A stretch of DNA of 29,443 nt from positions 1 through 29,443 of the IMG/VR virus record IMGVR_UViG_3300009506_000140, one strand, 5' to 3'. The notes beneath the pieces were generated by a model. That model did not search any database. It was not told the origin of the DNA and was given only the letters and a program-made list of their open reading frames with translations. Numbering within the stretch: position 1 is the stretch's first letter; every line of letters begins with the position of its first letter. The DNA comes from a virus. This document shows, one piece after another, positions 13,499 to 21,954 of this stretch. Position numbers and translations under genes: made by a program.

Positions 13499-13891
13499 AT
13501 GGGTGCCACGAAGTATAACAAGGCGATGGCCGATGCGATCTGTGATCTGGTGGGCCAGGGTGTGCCATATAAATACGCGGCCATGGCCGTGGGTATATGT
13601 GAGAAAACATTCTATAACTGGCGCGATAAGCATTTACAGTTCGATACTGCCTTAAAAAAGGCGGAAGGCGAATTTATCAAGGCCCACCTGAACAGCATAT
13701 CGGCCCATCGATACAAGGATTGGAAGGCATCGGCCTGGCTGCTGGAACGCCGGCATCCGGAAGAATTTGCACTGAACCGCCTTGCCGTGGAAGGCGATGT
13801 GCAGGTGAAGATCGTATTCGAAGATACGGTGAAGAAACCAGCGAAGAAGGTGCCGGCGAAGAAGGCGAAGGGCCGTGGATCAGGAACTTGA
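13499..13891 (+). CDS. terS: Terminase small subunit
   Basis: A 130-residue protein starting at ATG 13499 after GAAGGTGGTGCAGGG. The N-terminal HTH (KAMADAICDLVGQGVPYKYA, AMAVGICEKTFYNWRDKH) is typical of small terminases. It is followed by an oligomerisation helix (FDTALKKAEGEFIKAHLNSI), then WKASAWLLERRHPEEF, a motif seen in many small terminases. The C-terminus is Lys/Ala-rich (KKPAKKVPAKKAKGRG). It would recognise the packaging site on concatemeric DNA and recruit the large subunit, whose gene overlaps by 17 bases. Confidence 0.85.
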   Translation: MGATKYNKAMADAICDLVGQGVPYKYAAMAVGICEKTFYNWRDKHLQFDTALKKAEGEFIKAHLNSISAHRYKDWKASAWLLERRHPEEFALNRLAVEGDVQVKIVFEDTVKKPAKKVPAKKAKGRGSGT

Positions 13892-15107
13892 AATCAAGAT
13901 CACGTTCCTGCCGCACCAGAGTGCATGGCGCGATCTGATCCGGAAGGGATGCCGATACCCGGCCCTGGTGGGTGGGATCGGATCGGGGAAAACTTACTGT
14001 GTGGCCGAAGGCCTTCGGTTCGCCTGGGAGAATCCCGGCAGCCGCGGCATGATCGTTTCGCCATCCTATAAGATGATGCGGCGCATCATATATCCCACCC
14101 TGCAGGAAGATTTGCCGATCACGGCGGTGATGGTTAAGACCTGGAACCGCAGCGATGGAATCATAACGCTGCACAATGGCAGCACCATCTTCCTGGCATC
14201 GGCGGATAATCCGGAATCGCTGCGCGGGCCGAACCTGGCATGGGCCTTCGTGGATGAAGGCGCACTGATCGATGATGAAGCATGGAAGATCATCATCGGG
14301 CGCGTGCGCCAGCCAGGGTTCGATGGATGGTGCGGCCTGGCCACCACGCCGAAGGGCCGGAACTGGGTATGGAAACGATGGGTGGATGAACCCGAATCCG
14401 ATTACGGATATGTGCGGGCGAAAACGAAGGATAACACCCACCTGGCGGATTCATATCTGCGATCGCTGGAAAATTCGTATTCGGGCGAATTTGCCAGGCA
14501 GGAACTTGAAGGTGAATTCATCGTTCTGGAAGGCCTGATATATACCGAATTCGATCGGGAAATCCATGTTATCAGCGAACTGCCGGCGGCGGATAATGGT
14601 GAACTGATCTTCGTTCGCATGATCGCCGGTGTGGACTTCGGTTACACGAACCCTGCGGTGATCCTGGTGGTGGGCCGCGATGGCGATGGGCGATCGTATA
14701 TCGTGGACGAATTTTATGAACGCCAGCACACGATAACCGAGATCACCACGGAAGGCGCAGACCTGGCCACCGCCTGGCCGATCGAAACCTTCTGGTGCGA
14801 TCCATCCGAACCTGGTTACATCCGCGAAATGTGCGATGCTGGTTTGCCGGCACGCGGCGCGGATAACAAGGTGATGGAAGGCATTAACCGGGTGAAGGCG
14901 CGGCTGAAGGTAAAGACCGATGGCCGGCCTTCGCTTTATGTTCACCGATCATGCGTGAACACGATCGCCGAATTCGAATCCTATGTGTGGAAGAAGAAGG
15001 GTGATGAATTCACCGATCAACCGGAAAAGCAGGGCGATCATTCCATGGATGCCCTGCGGTATGAAGAAATGATGGCCGATCGGGAACCGGAAGTGATCCT
15101 GCTATAA
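13875..15107 (+). CDS. terL: Terminase large subunit
   Basis: A 410-residue packaging motor. Residues 33-40 are the Walker A loop GGIGSGKT. Residues 122-128 are the Walker B strand AWAFVDE, with Glu128 as the probable catalytic carboxylate. GLATTPKGRN near 154 is the coupling motif. The RNase H-like nuclease follows: GVDFG (Asp254), WCDP (Asp309) and DHSMDALRY (Asp389, Asp392). It translocates DNA into the prohead and cuts it. GTG 13875 overlaps the small subunit gene; no good SD is present, so translation is probably coupled. Confidence 0.95.
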   Translation: MDQELEIKITFLPHQSAWRDLIRKGCRYPALVGGIGSGKTYCVAEGLRFAWENPGSRGMIVSPSYKMMRRIIYPTLQEDLPITAVMVKTWNRSDGIITLHNGSTIFLASADNPESLRGPNLAWAFVDEGALIDDEAWKIIIGRVRQPGFDGWCGLATTPKGRNWVWKRWVDEPESDYGYVRAKTKDNTHLADSYLRSLENSYSGEFARQELEGEFIVLEGLIYTEFDREIHVISELPAADNGELIFVRMIAGVDFGYTNPAVILVVGRDGDGRSYIVDEFYERQHTITEITTEGADLATAWPIETFWCDPSEPGYIREMCDAGLPARGADNKVMEGINRVKARLKVKTDGRPSLYVHRSCVNTIAEFESYVWKKKGDEFTDQPEKQGDHSMDALRYEEMMADREPEVILL

Positions 15108-15124
15108 GGGAAAGGATAATCGCC

Positions 15125-17152
15125 ATGGGCCTTCTCGATAAACTGCGCCTGGCCGGGCGGAAGAAGGAATCGCAAGCGGAACCGCTGATCTATCAGGAAT
15201 ACGAAGGCCAGTATGGCGTGATGGTTCCCGAGGATTACGAACACTATGCGAAAGGGTATGGCGCGATCACATGGATATACGCCTGCACCTATGCGATCAG
15301 CCATAACATCGCCGGCGTTCCGATCATAACCACGGATATGCAGGGCACGCCGCGGCAAGGATCGCGCCTGGCAAATCTGATCGCCAGGCCGAACCCATGG
15401 CAAACCGGAACCGATCTGATCCAGGGCACGCTAACATATCTGGAACTGGTGGGAAACGCATACTGGGAACTGGTGCGCGATGGCACCGGCAAGGTGGCGC
15501 AGATGTATTTGCTGCGGCCCGATCGCATGAAGATCGTTCCTGATCCGCACGAAAAGATCAAAGGTTATCTGTATGAATTGCGCGGGAAGAAGGTGGCGTT
15601 CGATCCGGAAGAAATCCTGCACATGAAGTATTTCAATCCCTGGGATGATTATTATGGCCAGGGCAGCTTAACCGCCGCCCTGCAGCCCACCATCCTGGAA
15701 ACGTATGCCATCACCTATAACAAGGCGCTGTTCCAGAATGGTGCGGTGCCTGGCGGCGTGCTGGAAGCGGAAGGGAAACCTGGCCCCGATACTATCGAAC
15801 GGCTGCGCAAGGAATTCGATAAGCGGCACAAAGGTGTAACAAAATCAGGCCGCACCGCGATCCTAACCGAAGGCCTGAAGTGGAAGGAGATTGCGCGATC
15901 CCTGGCCGATATGCAGTACAAGGAATTGCGCAAGATGAATCGGGAAGAAATTCTGGCATCCTTCGGCGTGCCGCCGGTGATGGTGGGCATCTTCGAATAT
16001 GCGAACTATGCGAACAGCATGGAACAGAAAAAGATGATGTGGGAAGAAACGCTGATTCCTAAGATCGGCCTGCTGGAAGATTCCATTAACATCCGCCTTG
16101 CCCCATATGTGGAACCGGCAGTGAAGATAAAGTTCGATCTATCCGATGTGCCGGCACTGCAAATGAACTGGGAACAGGAAGCGAACGTGGGTGAACGACT
16201 GACAAAGAACGGCCTAATGACCATAAACGAATGGCGCGAAAAGAACGGCCTTGAGCCGGTGCCCTGGGGCGATGTGTGGTGGAAATCGTTCTACCTGGTG
16301 CCGATATCATCCGGCCTGCTGGTGCCCGGCACCACGCCGGCGGGGATGTTATCGCTGGATCAGGCATCTGGAAATTTCTCGATCCCCGGCGGTGCGATAA
16401 TCCCGGCCCTGCCGCCTGCCGAGAAGGCGAAGGCCGAACCATCGCGGAACGATCTGAACCCGGTGGTGGATCGCCTGGCGCGGAAGCTGAAGCGGCTGTT
16501 CCAGGATCAGCAGATCGAAGTGCTGCGGGCCATCCGCGAAGGCAAGTGGCGGTGGCAGGATGGCATCCTGGTGAAATTGCCATCGCGGGCGAATCCGCCC
16601 TTCGATGCCGAGATGTGGGCGGAACGGTTCGCTGATGCCCTGGAACCGGAACTGGGCGCGGCCATGAAGATCGGTGCCGGGGCCGGCGCACACATGGCCG
16701 GGATCACCACGCCGGCGTTCGATATTCAATCGACCGAAGCGGCGAACGCGGTGCAGAACCTTTCACGCCTGTTCTGTGATGAAATCCAGCAGCATACCGT
16801 GGATGCGATCATGGATGCGGTGGAAGATTCGATCGTGGCCGGCGAAACCGTGGGCCAGCTCACAGATCGGATTAACGGAATATACGATTACGCGAAAACC
16901 GGCAGGGCCGAGATGGCGGCCCGCACCGAAACATCCCGCGCCTACACCGAAGGCCAGATATTCGAATGGCGTGAAGCGGGAATCGAGAAGAAGCAGTGGC
17001 ACGCGATCTTCGTGAATACCTGTGATGATTGCGCGGCGATGAACGGCAAGGTGATCGAACTTGAAGGCAAGTATGCCGGCCTGAAGGATGATGTGCTGAA
17101 CGGCCCGCCGCTGCACCCGAACTGTATGTGTGATCTTTACCCAGTGATCTAA
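15125..17152 (+). CDS. Portal protein fused to a MuF-type minor head domain
   Basis: A 675-residue protein. Residues 1 to about 400 match HK97-type portals: MGLLDKLRLAGRKKE, AITWIYACTYAISHNIAGVP, LIARPNPWQTG, GNAYWELVRDGTGKV, YLLRPDRMKI, FGVPPVMVGI and LTKNGLMTINEWREKNGLEP. After a Pro/Ala linker come helices and then a MuF (SPP1 gp7-like) module near residues 597-675: AARTETSRAYTEGQI, CDDC (Cys633, Cys636) and GPPLHPNCMC (His664, Cys667, Cys669). In most phages portal and MuF are separate genes; here one frame carries both. It would form the 12-mer DNA entry ring with internal MuF tails. ATG 15125 follows GGGAAAGGATAATCGCC. Confidence 0.9.
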   Translation: MGLLDKLRLAGRKKESQAEPLIYQEYEGQYGVMVPEDYEHYAKGYGAITWIYACTYAISHNIAGVPIITTDMQGTPRQGSRLANLIARPNPWQTGTDLIQGTLTYLELVGNAYWELVRDGTGKVAQMYLLRPDRMKIVPDPHEKIKGYLYELRGKKVAFDPEEILHMKYFNPWDDYYGQGSLTAALQPTILETYAITYNKALFQNGAVPGGVLEAEGKPGPDTIERLRKEFDKRHKGVTKSGRTAILTEGLKWKEIARSLADMQYKELRKMNREEILASFGVPPVMVGIFEYANYANSMEQKKMMWEETLIPKIGLLEDSINIRLAPYVEPAVKIKFDLSDVPALQMNWEQEANVGERLTKNGLMTINEWREKNGLEPVPWGDVWWKSFYLVPISSGLLVPGTTPAGMLSLDQASGNFSIPGGAIIPALPPAEKAKAEPSRNDLNPVVDRLARKLKRLFQDQQIEVLRAIREGKWRWQDGILVKLPSRANPPFDAEMWAERFADALEPELGAAMKIGAGAGAHMAGITTPAFDIQSTEAANAVQNLSRLFCDEIQQHTVDAIMDAVEDSIVAGETVGQLTDRINGIYDYAKTGRAEMAARTETSRAYTEGQIFEWREAGIEKKQWHAIFVNTCDDCAAMNGKVIELEGKYAGLKDDVLNGPPLHPNCMCDLYPVI

Positions 17153-17167
17153 AGGATGGTGATGATC

Positions 17168-18262
17168 GTGAAGAAAAAGAATCGGCCAGGCGCGGGAACG
17201 GCGAACACCGATATCCCGATGGAAGGATTCAGCGGCCCGGTGCCGATCCGTCCATATGCTAAAGAGTTCCACGCGATGATAAAGCAGGCGGATGAAGATA
17301 CCCGCACGATCCAGGGATGGGCCAGCACCAGCGGCATCGATAAGGTGGGCGATATCGTTCATCCGGAAGGCCTGCTGAACGTGGATGAATACATGAAGAA
17401 TCCGGTGCTGACCTATATGCACAACTGGCGCGAACCGGTTGGTCATGTGATGGCCCTGGAAATCCGCGATGATGGCGTATGGGTTACCGCCTATATTGAC
17501 AGCACCGAAGAAAAGCTATGGCGGAAGATAAAGGAAGGAACCCTGCGGGCCTTCAGCATCGGTTACGATGTGATGCAGGAAGATTTCACCGAAGGTATCA
17601 ATCACCTGAAGCAGTGGGAACTTCTCGAAATCGCCATCGTTTCGATCCCCGCGAACACCGAATGCCTTTTCGATCTGGCGAAGTCACTGGCCACCGGCAC
17701 CGATCTGGTGATCCGCCAGGCGGCGCGGAAGGGCGCGATACCCTTCAAGCATTTCCCGCTGGATGATCTGGATGCGGCCTGGGATGGGCCGGCGGAACGC
17801 AAGGCTGCGGAAGTGGATGATCTGAAGCTGATGGCGGCCTGGTTCGATTCCGATGCGCCGGATGCGAAGGCATCCTATAAGCTGCACCACCACCGTGCGG
17901 CATCGCCACATAAAACCGTATGGGCCGGCGTGAAGGCAGCCGGCACTGCCCTGATGGGTGGGCGCGGTGGCGTGGATATACCAGCCGGCGATGTGGCCGC
18001 GGTGAAGGCCCACCTGGCGAAGCATTATGCCGAGTTCGAAAAGGAACCGCCCTGGGAGAAGGCCGCCGCCGATGAAGATTATTTCGGATATCCCGATCAG
18101 GCGGCCCTGGCCGAATGGATCACCGCCGAACTGGCGTACTATAAAGAGTTATCCGCACGCACCTTATATCTACTCAAGGGAATGGGATGTTCAAGCGTTG
18201 AAGATATCCCGCGGATAGTGCGTGATCTTCGCGGATTCACGATGAAGCACCTGAACCACTGA
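17168..18262 (+). CDS. HK97-type prohead protease with C-terminal extension
   Basis: Residues about 35-165 are the HK97/U35 protease domain: RTIQGWASTSGIDKVGDIV, NPVLTYMHNWREPVGHV (His85), LRAFSIGYDV (Ser130) and LLEIAIVSIPAN (Glu154). These are candidate catalytic residues by comparison with the family. A C-terminal region includes KLHHHRAASPHK and GGRGGVDIPAGDVAAVKAHL, a block often attached to these proteases, and may act as scaffold. GTG 17168 is chosen from AAAGGATGGTGATGATC; ATG 17156 and 17162 lie on the SD. It would trim the capsid N-terminus during maturation. Confidence 0.9.
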   Translation: MKKKNRPGAGTANTDIPMEGFSGPVPIRPYAKEFHAMIKQADEDTRTIQGWASTSGIDKVGDIVHPEGLLNVDEYMKNPVLTYMHNWREPVGHVMALEIRDDGVWVTAYIDSTEEKLWRKIKEGTLRAFSIGYDVMQEDFTEGINHLKQWELLEIAIVSIPANTECLFDLAKSLATGTDLVIRQAARKGAIPFKHFPLDDLDAAWDGPAERKAAEVDDLKLMAAWFDSDAPDAKASYKLHHHRAASPHKTVWAGVKAAGTALMGGRGGVDIPAGDVAAVKAHLAKHYAEFEKEPPWEKAAADEDYFGYPDQAALAEWITAELAYYKELSARTLYLLKGMGCSSVEDIPRIVRDLRGFTMKHLNH

Positions 18263-18334
18263 AACGCTGCCGGCCATACCATGATCGAATCCGCTGTGTA
18301 ATTTCAACCGAACGAAAAAGGAAGGTGAAGGAAG

Positions 18335-19759
18335 ATGAAGTTCTGTCCGACTTGCGGCGCGGCCCTGGCCGATGCAAAGGCCGAGGCTTGCCCTGAATGC
18401 GGCGCGGCCCTGCCGAAGCTGGCCCCGCCTGCCGATCCGCCGGCGGCCCCGCCTGCCGATCCGAATCTTCAGGTGAAGGAAGGCGCATCGATATACGATC
18501 TGATCGCAAACCTGAAGGCATCCCAGGATCAGGTGGTGGCCCGCCTGGGCGTGATCGATGGCCAGCAGAAGGAGATGGAAAAGCGCATCGGGGATTCGAT
18601 CCTTGAGCGCATCCGCACCGAAATCGCCCTGCCGCGCAAGGGTGAATTTGAGGGTGGCAGCGAACGAAACAAGATCATGGATATCGAAGGGCCACACGGC
18701 CTGAAGGGGTTCGATCTGTATCTTCTGGATCAGATCAGCCGCGGCATGGGATGGCAGCAATCCAGTGAGCTGCAGACGGCCATAAAGGCCATGACTTCCA
18801 CCGGGGCCGGCGTGGGTGATGAATGGGTGCCCACCCTGATGGCCGGCGCATTCGAACACGAATGGATCGCGCAAACGCTGGTGGCGCAGCAGTTCGGGAA
18901 CATCGTGATGCCATCGAATCCGTATGATGTGCCGGTGAACCTGGCCGATCCTACGGTTTACAAGGTGGCCGAAGGCGGTGCGCACACTAAGACCGATGCG
19001 ACCAGCGGGAAGCTCACACTAACCGCGGTGAAAATCGCGGCGGTGACGAACTTCAGTTCAGAGCTGGAAGAAGATTCGGTGGCCCCGCTGATCCCCGAAA
19101 TCCGCGCATCCCTGGCCAGGGCGATGGCCGCCGCGATGGATTACATCATCGTGAATGGTGATACCACCGACACAACCGATAATGACAACATCTCATACTA
19201 TGGCGGGGATATCACCGACACCCACCGCGCCCTGGTGGCCGATGGCCTGCGCCACGCGGCCCTGATCGACAACACCGATATGAAATCCGATCTGGGCGCA
19301 CTGTCCGCCGCCGACTTCGGAACCCTGATGGGCAAACTGGGCAAGTATGCCACGCGCCCTTCCAGCTGCGCATTCTTCATGGATGTGTGGACGCTGATAA
19401 AGTCACTGTTCCTGAGCGAAGTTCAGACGGTGGACAAGTATGGGATGTATGCCACAGTCTTAGTGGGCGAGCTGGCCCGCATCTATGGCATCCCGATCGT
19501 GGTTACCGAGGAACTTCCGAAAACCACCAGCGCCGGCCTGATCCACTACGCCGGAACCGGCTGCACCCTGGGTTCGATCGTTCTGACCCACCTGCCATCG
19601 TGGCGCACCGGCACCCGGCGTGCGGTGGAATTCGAGCTGGATCGCACGGCATCCACGGATACCACCGATCTGTATATCCGGCAGCGTGTTGCCTTCAACT
19701 GCTACGGCACGAAGGCAACAAACACGAATTCCGCATACGGTTACAACGTCACGATCTGA
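18335..19759 (+). CDS. Major capsid protein with an N-terminal zinc ribbon
   Basis: A 474-residue HK97-fold capsid protein. The main body (WVPTLMAGAFEHEWIAQTLV, NIVMPSNPYDVPV, KLTLTAVKIAAVTNFSSELE, AAAMDYIIVNGD, FFMDVWTLIKSL, GIPIVVTEELP, FELDRTASTDTTDLYIRQRV) fits the family. A coiled-coil delta-like domain spans about 51-98. Unusually, the first 25 residues form a zinc ribbon with Cys4, Cys7, Cys19 and Cys22 (FCPTCG, ACPECG), joined by a Pro/Ala linker. The protease at 17168 presumably removes the N-terminal part. ATG 18335 follows AAAAAGGAAGGTGAAGGAAG, and no later start would keep the delta domain. A hairpin follows the gene. Confidence 0.9.
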   Translation: MKFCPTCGAALADAKAEACPECGAALPKLAPPADPPAAPPADPNLQVKEGASIYDLIANLKASQDQVVARLGVIDGQQKEMEKRIGDSILERIRTEIALPRKGEFEGGSERNKIMDIEGPHGLKGFDLYLLDQISRGMGWQQSSELQTAIKAMTSTGAGVGDEWVPTLMAGAFEHEWIAQTLVAQQFGNIVMPSNPYDVPVNLADPTVYKVAEGGAHTKTDATSGKLTLTAVKIAAVTNFSSELEEDSVAPLIPEIRASLARAMAAAMDYIIVNGDTTDTTDNDNISYYGGDITDTHRALVADGLRHAALIDNTDMKSDLGALSAADFGTLMGKLGKYATRPSSCAFFMDVWTLIKSLFLSEVQTVDKYGMYATVLVGELARIYGIPIVVTEELPKTTSAGLIHYAGTGCTLGSIVLTHLPSWRTGTRRAVEFELDRTASTDTTDLYIRQRVAFNCYGTKATNTNSAYGYNVTI

Positions 19760-19793
19760 TACTGGGCAGCATCCGCATCCTGCACCGTGGGCG

Positions 19794-19819
19794 GGGCAGG
19801 GCCACCCGGCCCTGCCCTT
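19794..19819 (+). terminator. Terminator-like hairpin after the capsid gene
   Basis: GGGCAGGGCC (19794-19803) pairs perfectly with GGCCCTGCCC (19808-19817) around ACCC, followed by only TT. It lies 35 bases after the capsid stop. It may partly terminate transcripts or protect the 3' end of capsid mRNA, giving higher capsid output. Confidence 0.55.
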
Positions 19820-19835
19820 CCCCGCGGGCGCGGGC

Positions 19836-19965
19836 GGCCTGGCGGCGGCCAGGCGAATTATCTTCGAAGGGCCGCAGCCAGATCGAGAAATCATGCCCAT
19901 CTACCTGGGAAAATACGGCCGTTTTTTCAACCGATTTCCGCCAGGCGCGGAATCGAAAATTAAAA
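19836..19965 (+). repeat. Short repeated element, copy 2
   Basis: Intergenic copy in the 236-base gap after the capsid gene. It has a 7-bp hairpin (GCCTGGC 19837-19843, GCCAGGC 19848-19854), the 27-base block at 19881-19907 and TCGAAAATTAAAA at 19953-19965. Parts and order match 6249-6355, with spacers 11 and 12 bases longer. A 36-codon frame from ATG 19893 has no SD. Confidence 0.5.
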
Positions 19966-19995
19966 TAACGGATCTAAGGGAAAGGATGATGAACG

Positions 19996-20214
19996 ATGAT
20001 TAAGGGATCACCGAAGGTGAAGGTGCGGTTCCTGCACACCGGCCATTATTCCACTGTCGGCGGCTATCAGGCCGGCCAGGTGGCCGAGTTCGAAAAGGAA
20101 GAAGGGGAACGCATCCTGGGCAAGTTCGAAAGCAGCACCGAAAGGGTGGCCGAGAAAGCTCCGGAGAAGGCCGAGGGAAAGCCGGCGGCGAAAACTTCAT
20201 CGAAAAAGAAGTGA
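19996..20214 (+). CDS. Small head-region protein
   Basis: A 72-residue protein; ATG 19996 follows GAAAGGATGATGAACG. The first half (KVKVRFLHTGHYSTVGGYQA, GQVAEFEKEEGERIL) has the strand pattern of short phage proteins coded just after capsid genes. The second half is a Lys/Glu/Ala/Pro-rich disordered tail ending in KTSSKKK. It could decorate the head or assist the connector; there is no direct evidence for either. Confidence 0.65.
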   Translation: MIKGSPKVKVRFLHTGHYSTVGGYQAGQVAEFEKEEGERILGKFESSTERVAEKAPEKAEGKPAAKTSSKKK

Positions 20215-20239
20215 TGCCGGCGCGGAAGGTGGTGCATGG

Positions 20240-21307
20240 ATGCGCGTGTTCTACATGGATTCAAAGGAATCCGTTTCCGGTTACTACCGCATGATCCTGC
20301 CGGGCATGGGCCTGCGCATGAATCGCCTGGCCGAAGTGGCGTTCAACTATGAATTGATCCGCAAATATGGCGATGATCTAAAAGGCCTGGGCCTGGCCGG
20401 CCTTGAGGAACTATCAAAGGCGAACATAATTCACCTGCAGCAAACGATGATTACAAAAGGCCTATGGTTATTCGAAGCCGCGAAATCCCATGGAATCAAG
20501 ATCATCATCGATACCGATGATAAGGCGGATTGCGGAACGCCAGGCGATAAGAAGGTGCCGCTGCGCCTGGATAACTGGCAGGCGCGGAAGATCGTGTGGA
20601 AGGTGGCCGATGCCTTCACCTGCACATCCCAGGGGATGCGCGAATGGCTGCGGGCCGAATTCGGCAGGCCTGTTTATGTGCTGCCGAATATGCTGGATTG
20701 TGGATCGCCACGGTGGCAGGCCCGCATGAAGAAGCCGCCACATAAAAAGGTAGTGGGATGGAGCGGCGGCGATACCCATTATAGTGATCTGGAAATCCTG
20801 CGGGATGTGCTGCCGGCGATCGCGGCCAGGCCAGATGTGAAGGTTCTGGTGCAGGGGATGAACCCAGGATTCTGGGATGATAACAATCGCATCCATGTGG
20901 AAGATTTTATCGTGGACTTCATAAAGGATTATCCGCGGGCCATCAGCCGGTTCGATATCGGATTGTGCCCGGTGATGGATCACGAATTCAACACGCAAGG
21001 GAAAAGCGATCTGAAATTCCTTGACTATACGATGATCGGTGCGGCCACGATCGCATCGAACCGCCGGCCCTATACCGATTCGATGATCCACGGAAAGAAC
21101 GGCCTGCTGGTGGGCGATGATCCACAGGAATGGATCGATGCGATAAACCGCCTTCTGGATCAGCCAGGACTTAGGCGAAAACTGGCATGGAACGCGGATT
21201 TCTACCTGAAGAAGCATAGGGATATCCGCCGCACCGCGAAGATGTGGCGGGATTGTTACCGCGCCGTGATGGCCCAAGGGCCGGCCCCGATCCTGGTGAA
21301 AGGATAG
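20240..21307 (+). CDS. GT-B glycosyltransferase in the head gene cluster
   Basis: A 355-residue GT-B type enzyme. The N-terminal Rossmann half begins MRVFYMDSKESVSGYYR and includes IIIDTDDKAD. The C-terminal half has KKVVGWSGGDTHYSDLEILR (typical start of the nucleotide-sugar domain), RFDIGLCPV, KSDLKFLDYTMIGAATIAS (the lysine- and acid-bearing donor-binding block) and NGLLVGDDPQEWIDAI. Family 1/4-like glycosyltransferases use nucleotide sugars; target and sugar are unknown. Location between capsid and connector genes suggests modification of virion proteins, but host surface or DNA remain possible. ATG 20240 follows GGAAGGTGGTGCATGG. Confidence 0.85.
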   Translation: MRVFYMDSKESVSGYYRMILPGMGLRMNRLAEVAFNYELIRKYGDDLKGLGLAGLEELSKANIIHLQQTMITKGLWLFEAAKSHGIKIIIDTDDKADCGTPGDKKVPLRLDNWQARKIVWKVADAFTCTSQGMREWLRAEFGRPVYVLPNMLDCGSPRWQARMKKPPHKKVVGWSGGDTHYSDLEILRDVLPAIAARPDVKVLVQGMNPGFWDDNNRIHVEDFIVDFIKDYPRAISRFDIGLCPVMDHEFNTQGKSDLKFLDYTMIGAATIASNRRPYTDSMIHGKNGLLVGDDPQEWIDAINRLLDQPGLRRKLAWNADFYLKKHRDIRRTAKMWRDCYRAVMAQGPAPILVKG

Positions 21308-21311
21308 AACC

Positions 21312-21872
21312 ATGGGTAAATATTCGCTCGATACCACCGCGATCACTGACAAGGCAGCTGTGAAGGATTTCCTTCAGATCGATGCGCAGGTGGCGAACGA
21401 TAATCTGCTGATCGCCATGATTAACGCCGCCAGCACGGCCATCGAATCGCACCTGGGCCACCCGGTTATAAATACCACCATCACGGATGAATATCACGAT
21501 GGCGATGGCAGCACCGATCTGCTGCTGAAGTATATGCCGGTGGCATCGGTTACCACCATAACAATCGATGATGTGGCGGTTACCGGTTACACCCTGGAAG
21601 GCGAAATCGGATCGATCTACCTTGAAGAAGGATTCAGTGCTGGCCGGCGAAACGTGAAGATCACCTATGTGGCTGGCCACGGCGCGAACCGCGGCGCACT
21701 GCCGAAGGATATTGTGCAGGCCGCGATCATCACCGCCGGCGAATGGTATCTAAAATGGGTGGAGTATTACGGCCAGGCCTTAGGTGACGAAGCAGAAATT
21801 CGCATGGGGAATCAGGCCATCCCTGGCCCGGCCCGCGCCCTTCTCGATAAGTATCGCCAGCGGCGGATCTAA
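21312..21872 (+). CDS. Head-tail connector (gp6-like adaptor)
   Basis: A 186-residue protein with the gp6/adaptor pattern: KAAVKDFLQIDAQVANDNLL, IAMINAASTAIESHLGHPV, then a beta region (TTITDEYHDGDGSTDLLLKY, PVASVTTITIDDVAVTGYTL) and helical LPKDIVQAAIITAGEWYLKW, ending in PARALLDKYRQRR. Such adaptors bind under the portal and close the packaged head. ATG 21312 follows TGAAAGGATAGAACC, 4 bases after the glycosyltransferase stop. Confidence 0.85.
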   Translation: MGKYSLDTTAITDKAAVKDFLQIDAQVANDNLLIAMINAASTAIESHLGHPVINTTITDEYHDGDGSTDLLLKYMPVASVTTITIDDVAVTGYTLEGEIGSIYLEEGFSAGRRNVKITYVAGHGANRGALPKDIVQAAIITAGEWYLKWVEYYGQALGDEAEIRMGNQAIPGPARALLDKYRQRRI

Positions 21873-21954
21873 GGCGGCTGCACCAGATCGTTTCTGCGGC
21901 CCGATCAGTATCACCCTAATGGTTTTATACCTGTAACCGAACAGGGGATTCACC

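Noticed and set aside
19893-20003. 36-codon frame starting MPIYLGKYG in the gap after the capsid gene
   Set aside because: No SD before ATG 19893 and it runs into the next gene start; kept only as part of the repeated element.
20468-21352. Long minus-strand open frame (294 residues) opposite the glycosyltransferase
   Set aside because: No SD and no recognisable protein pattern; the + strand encodes a complete GT-B enzyme.
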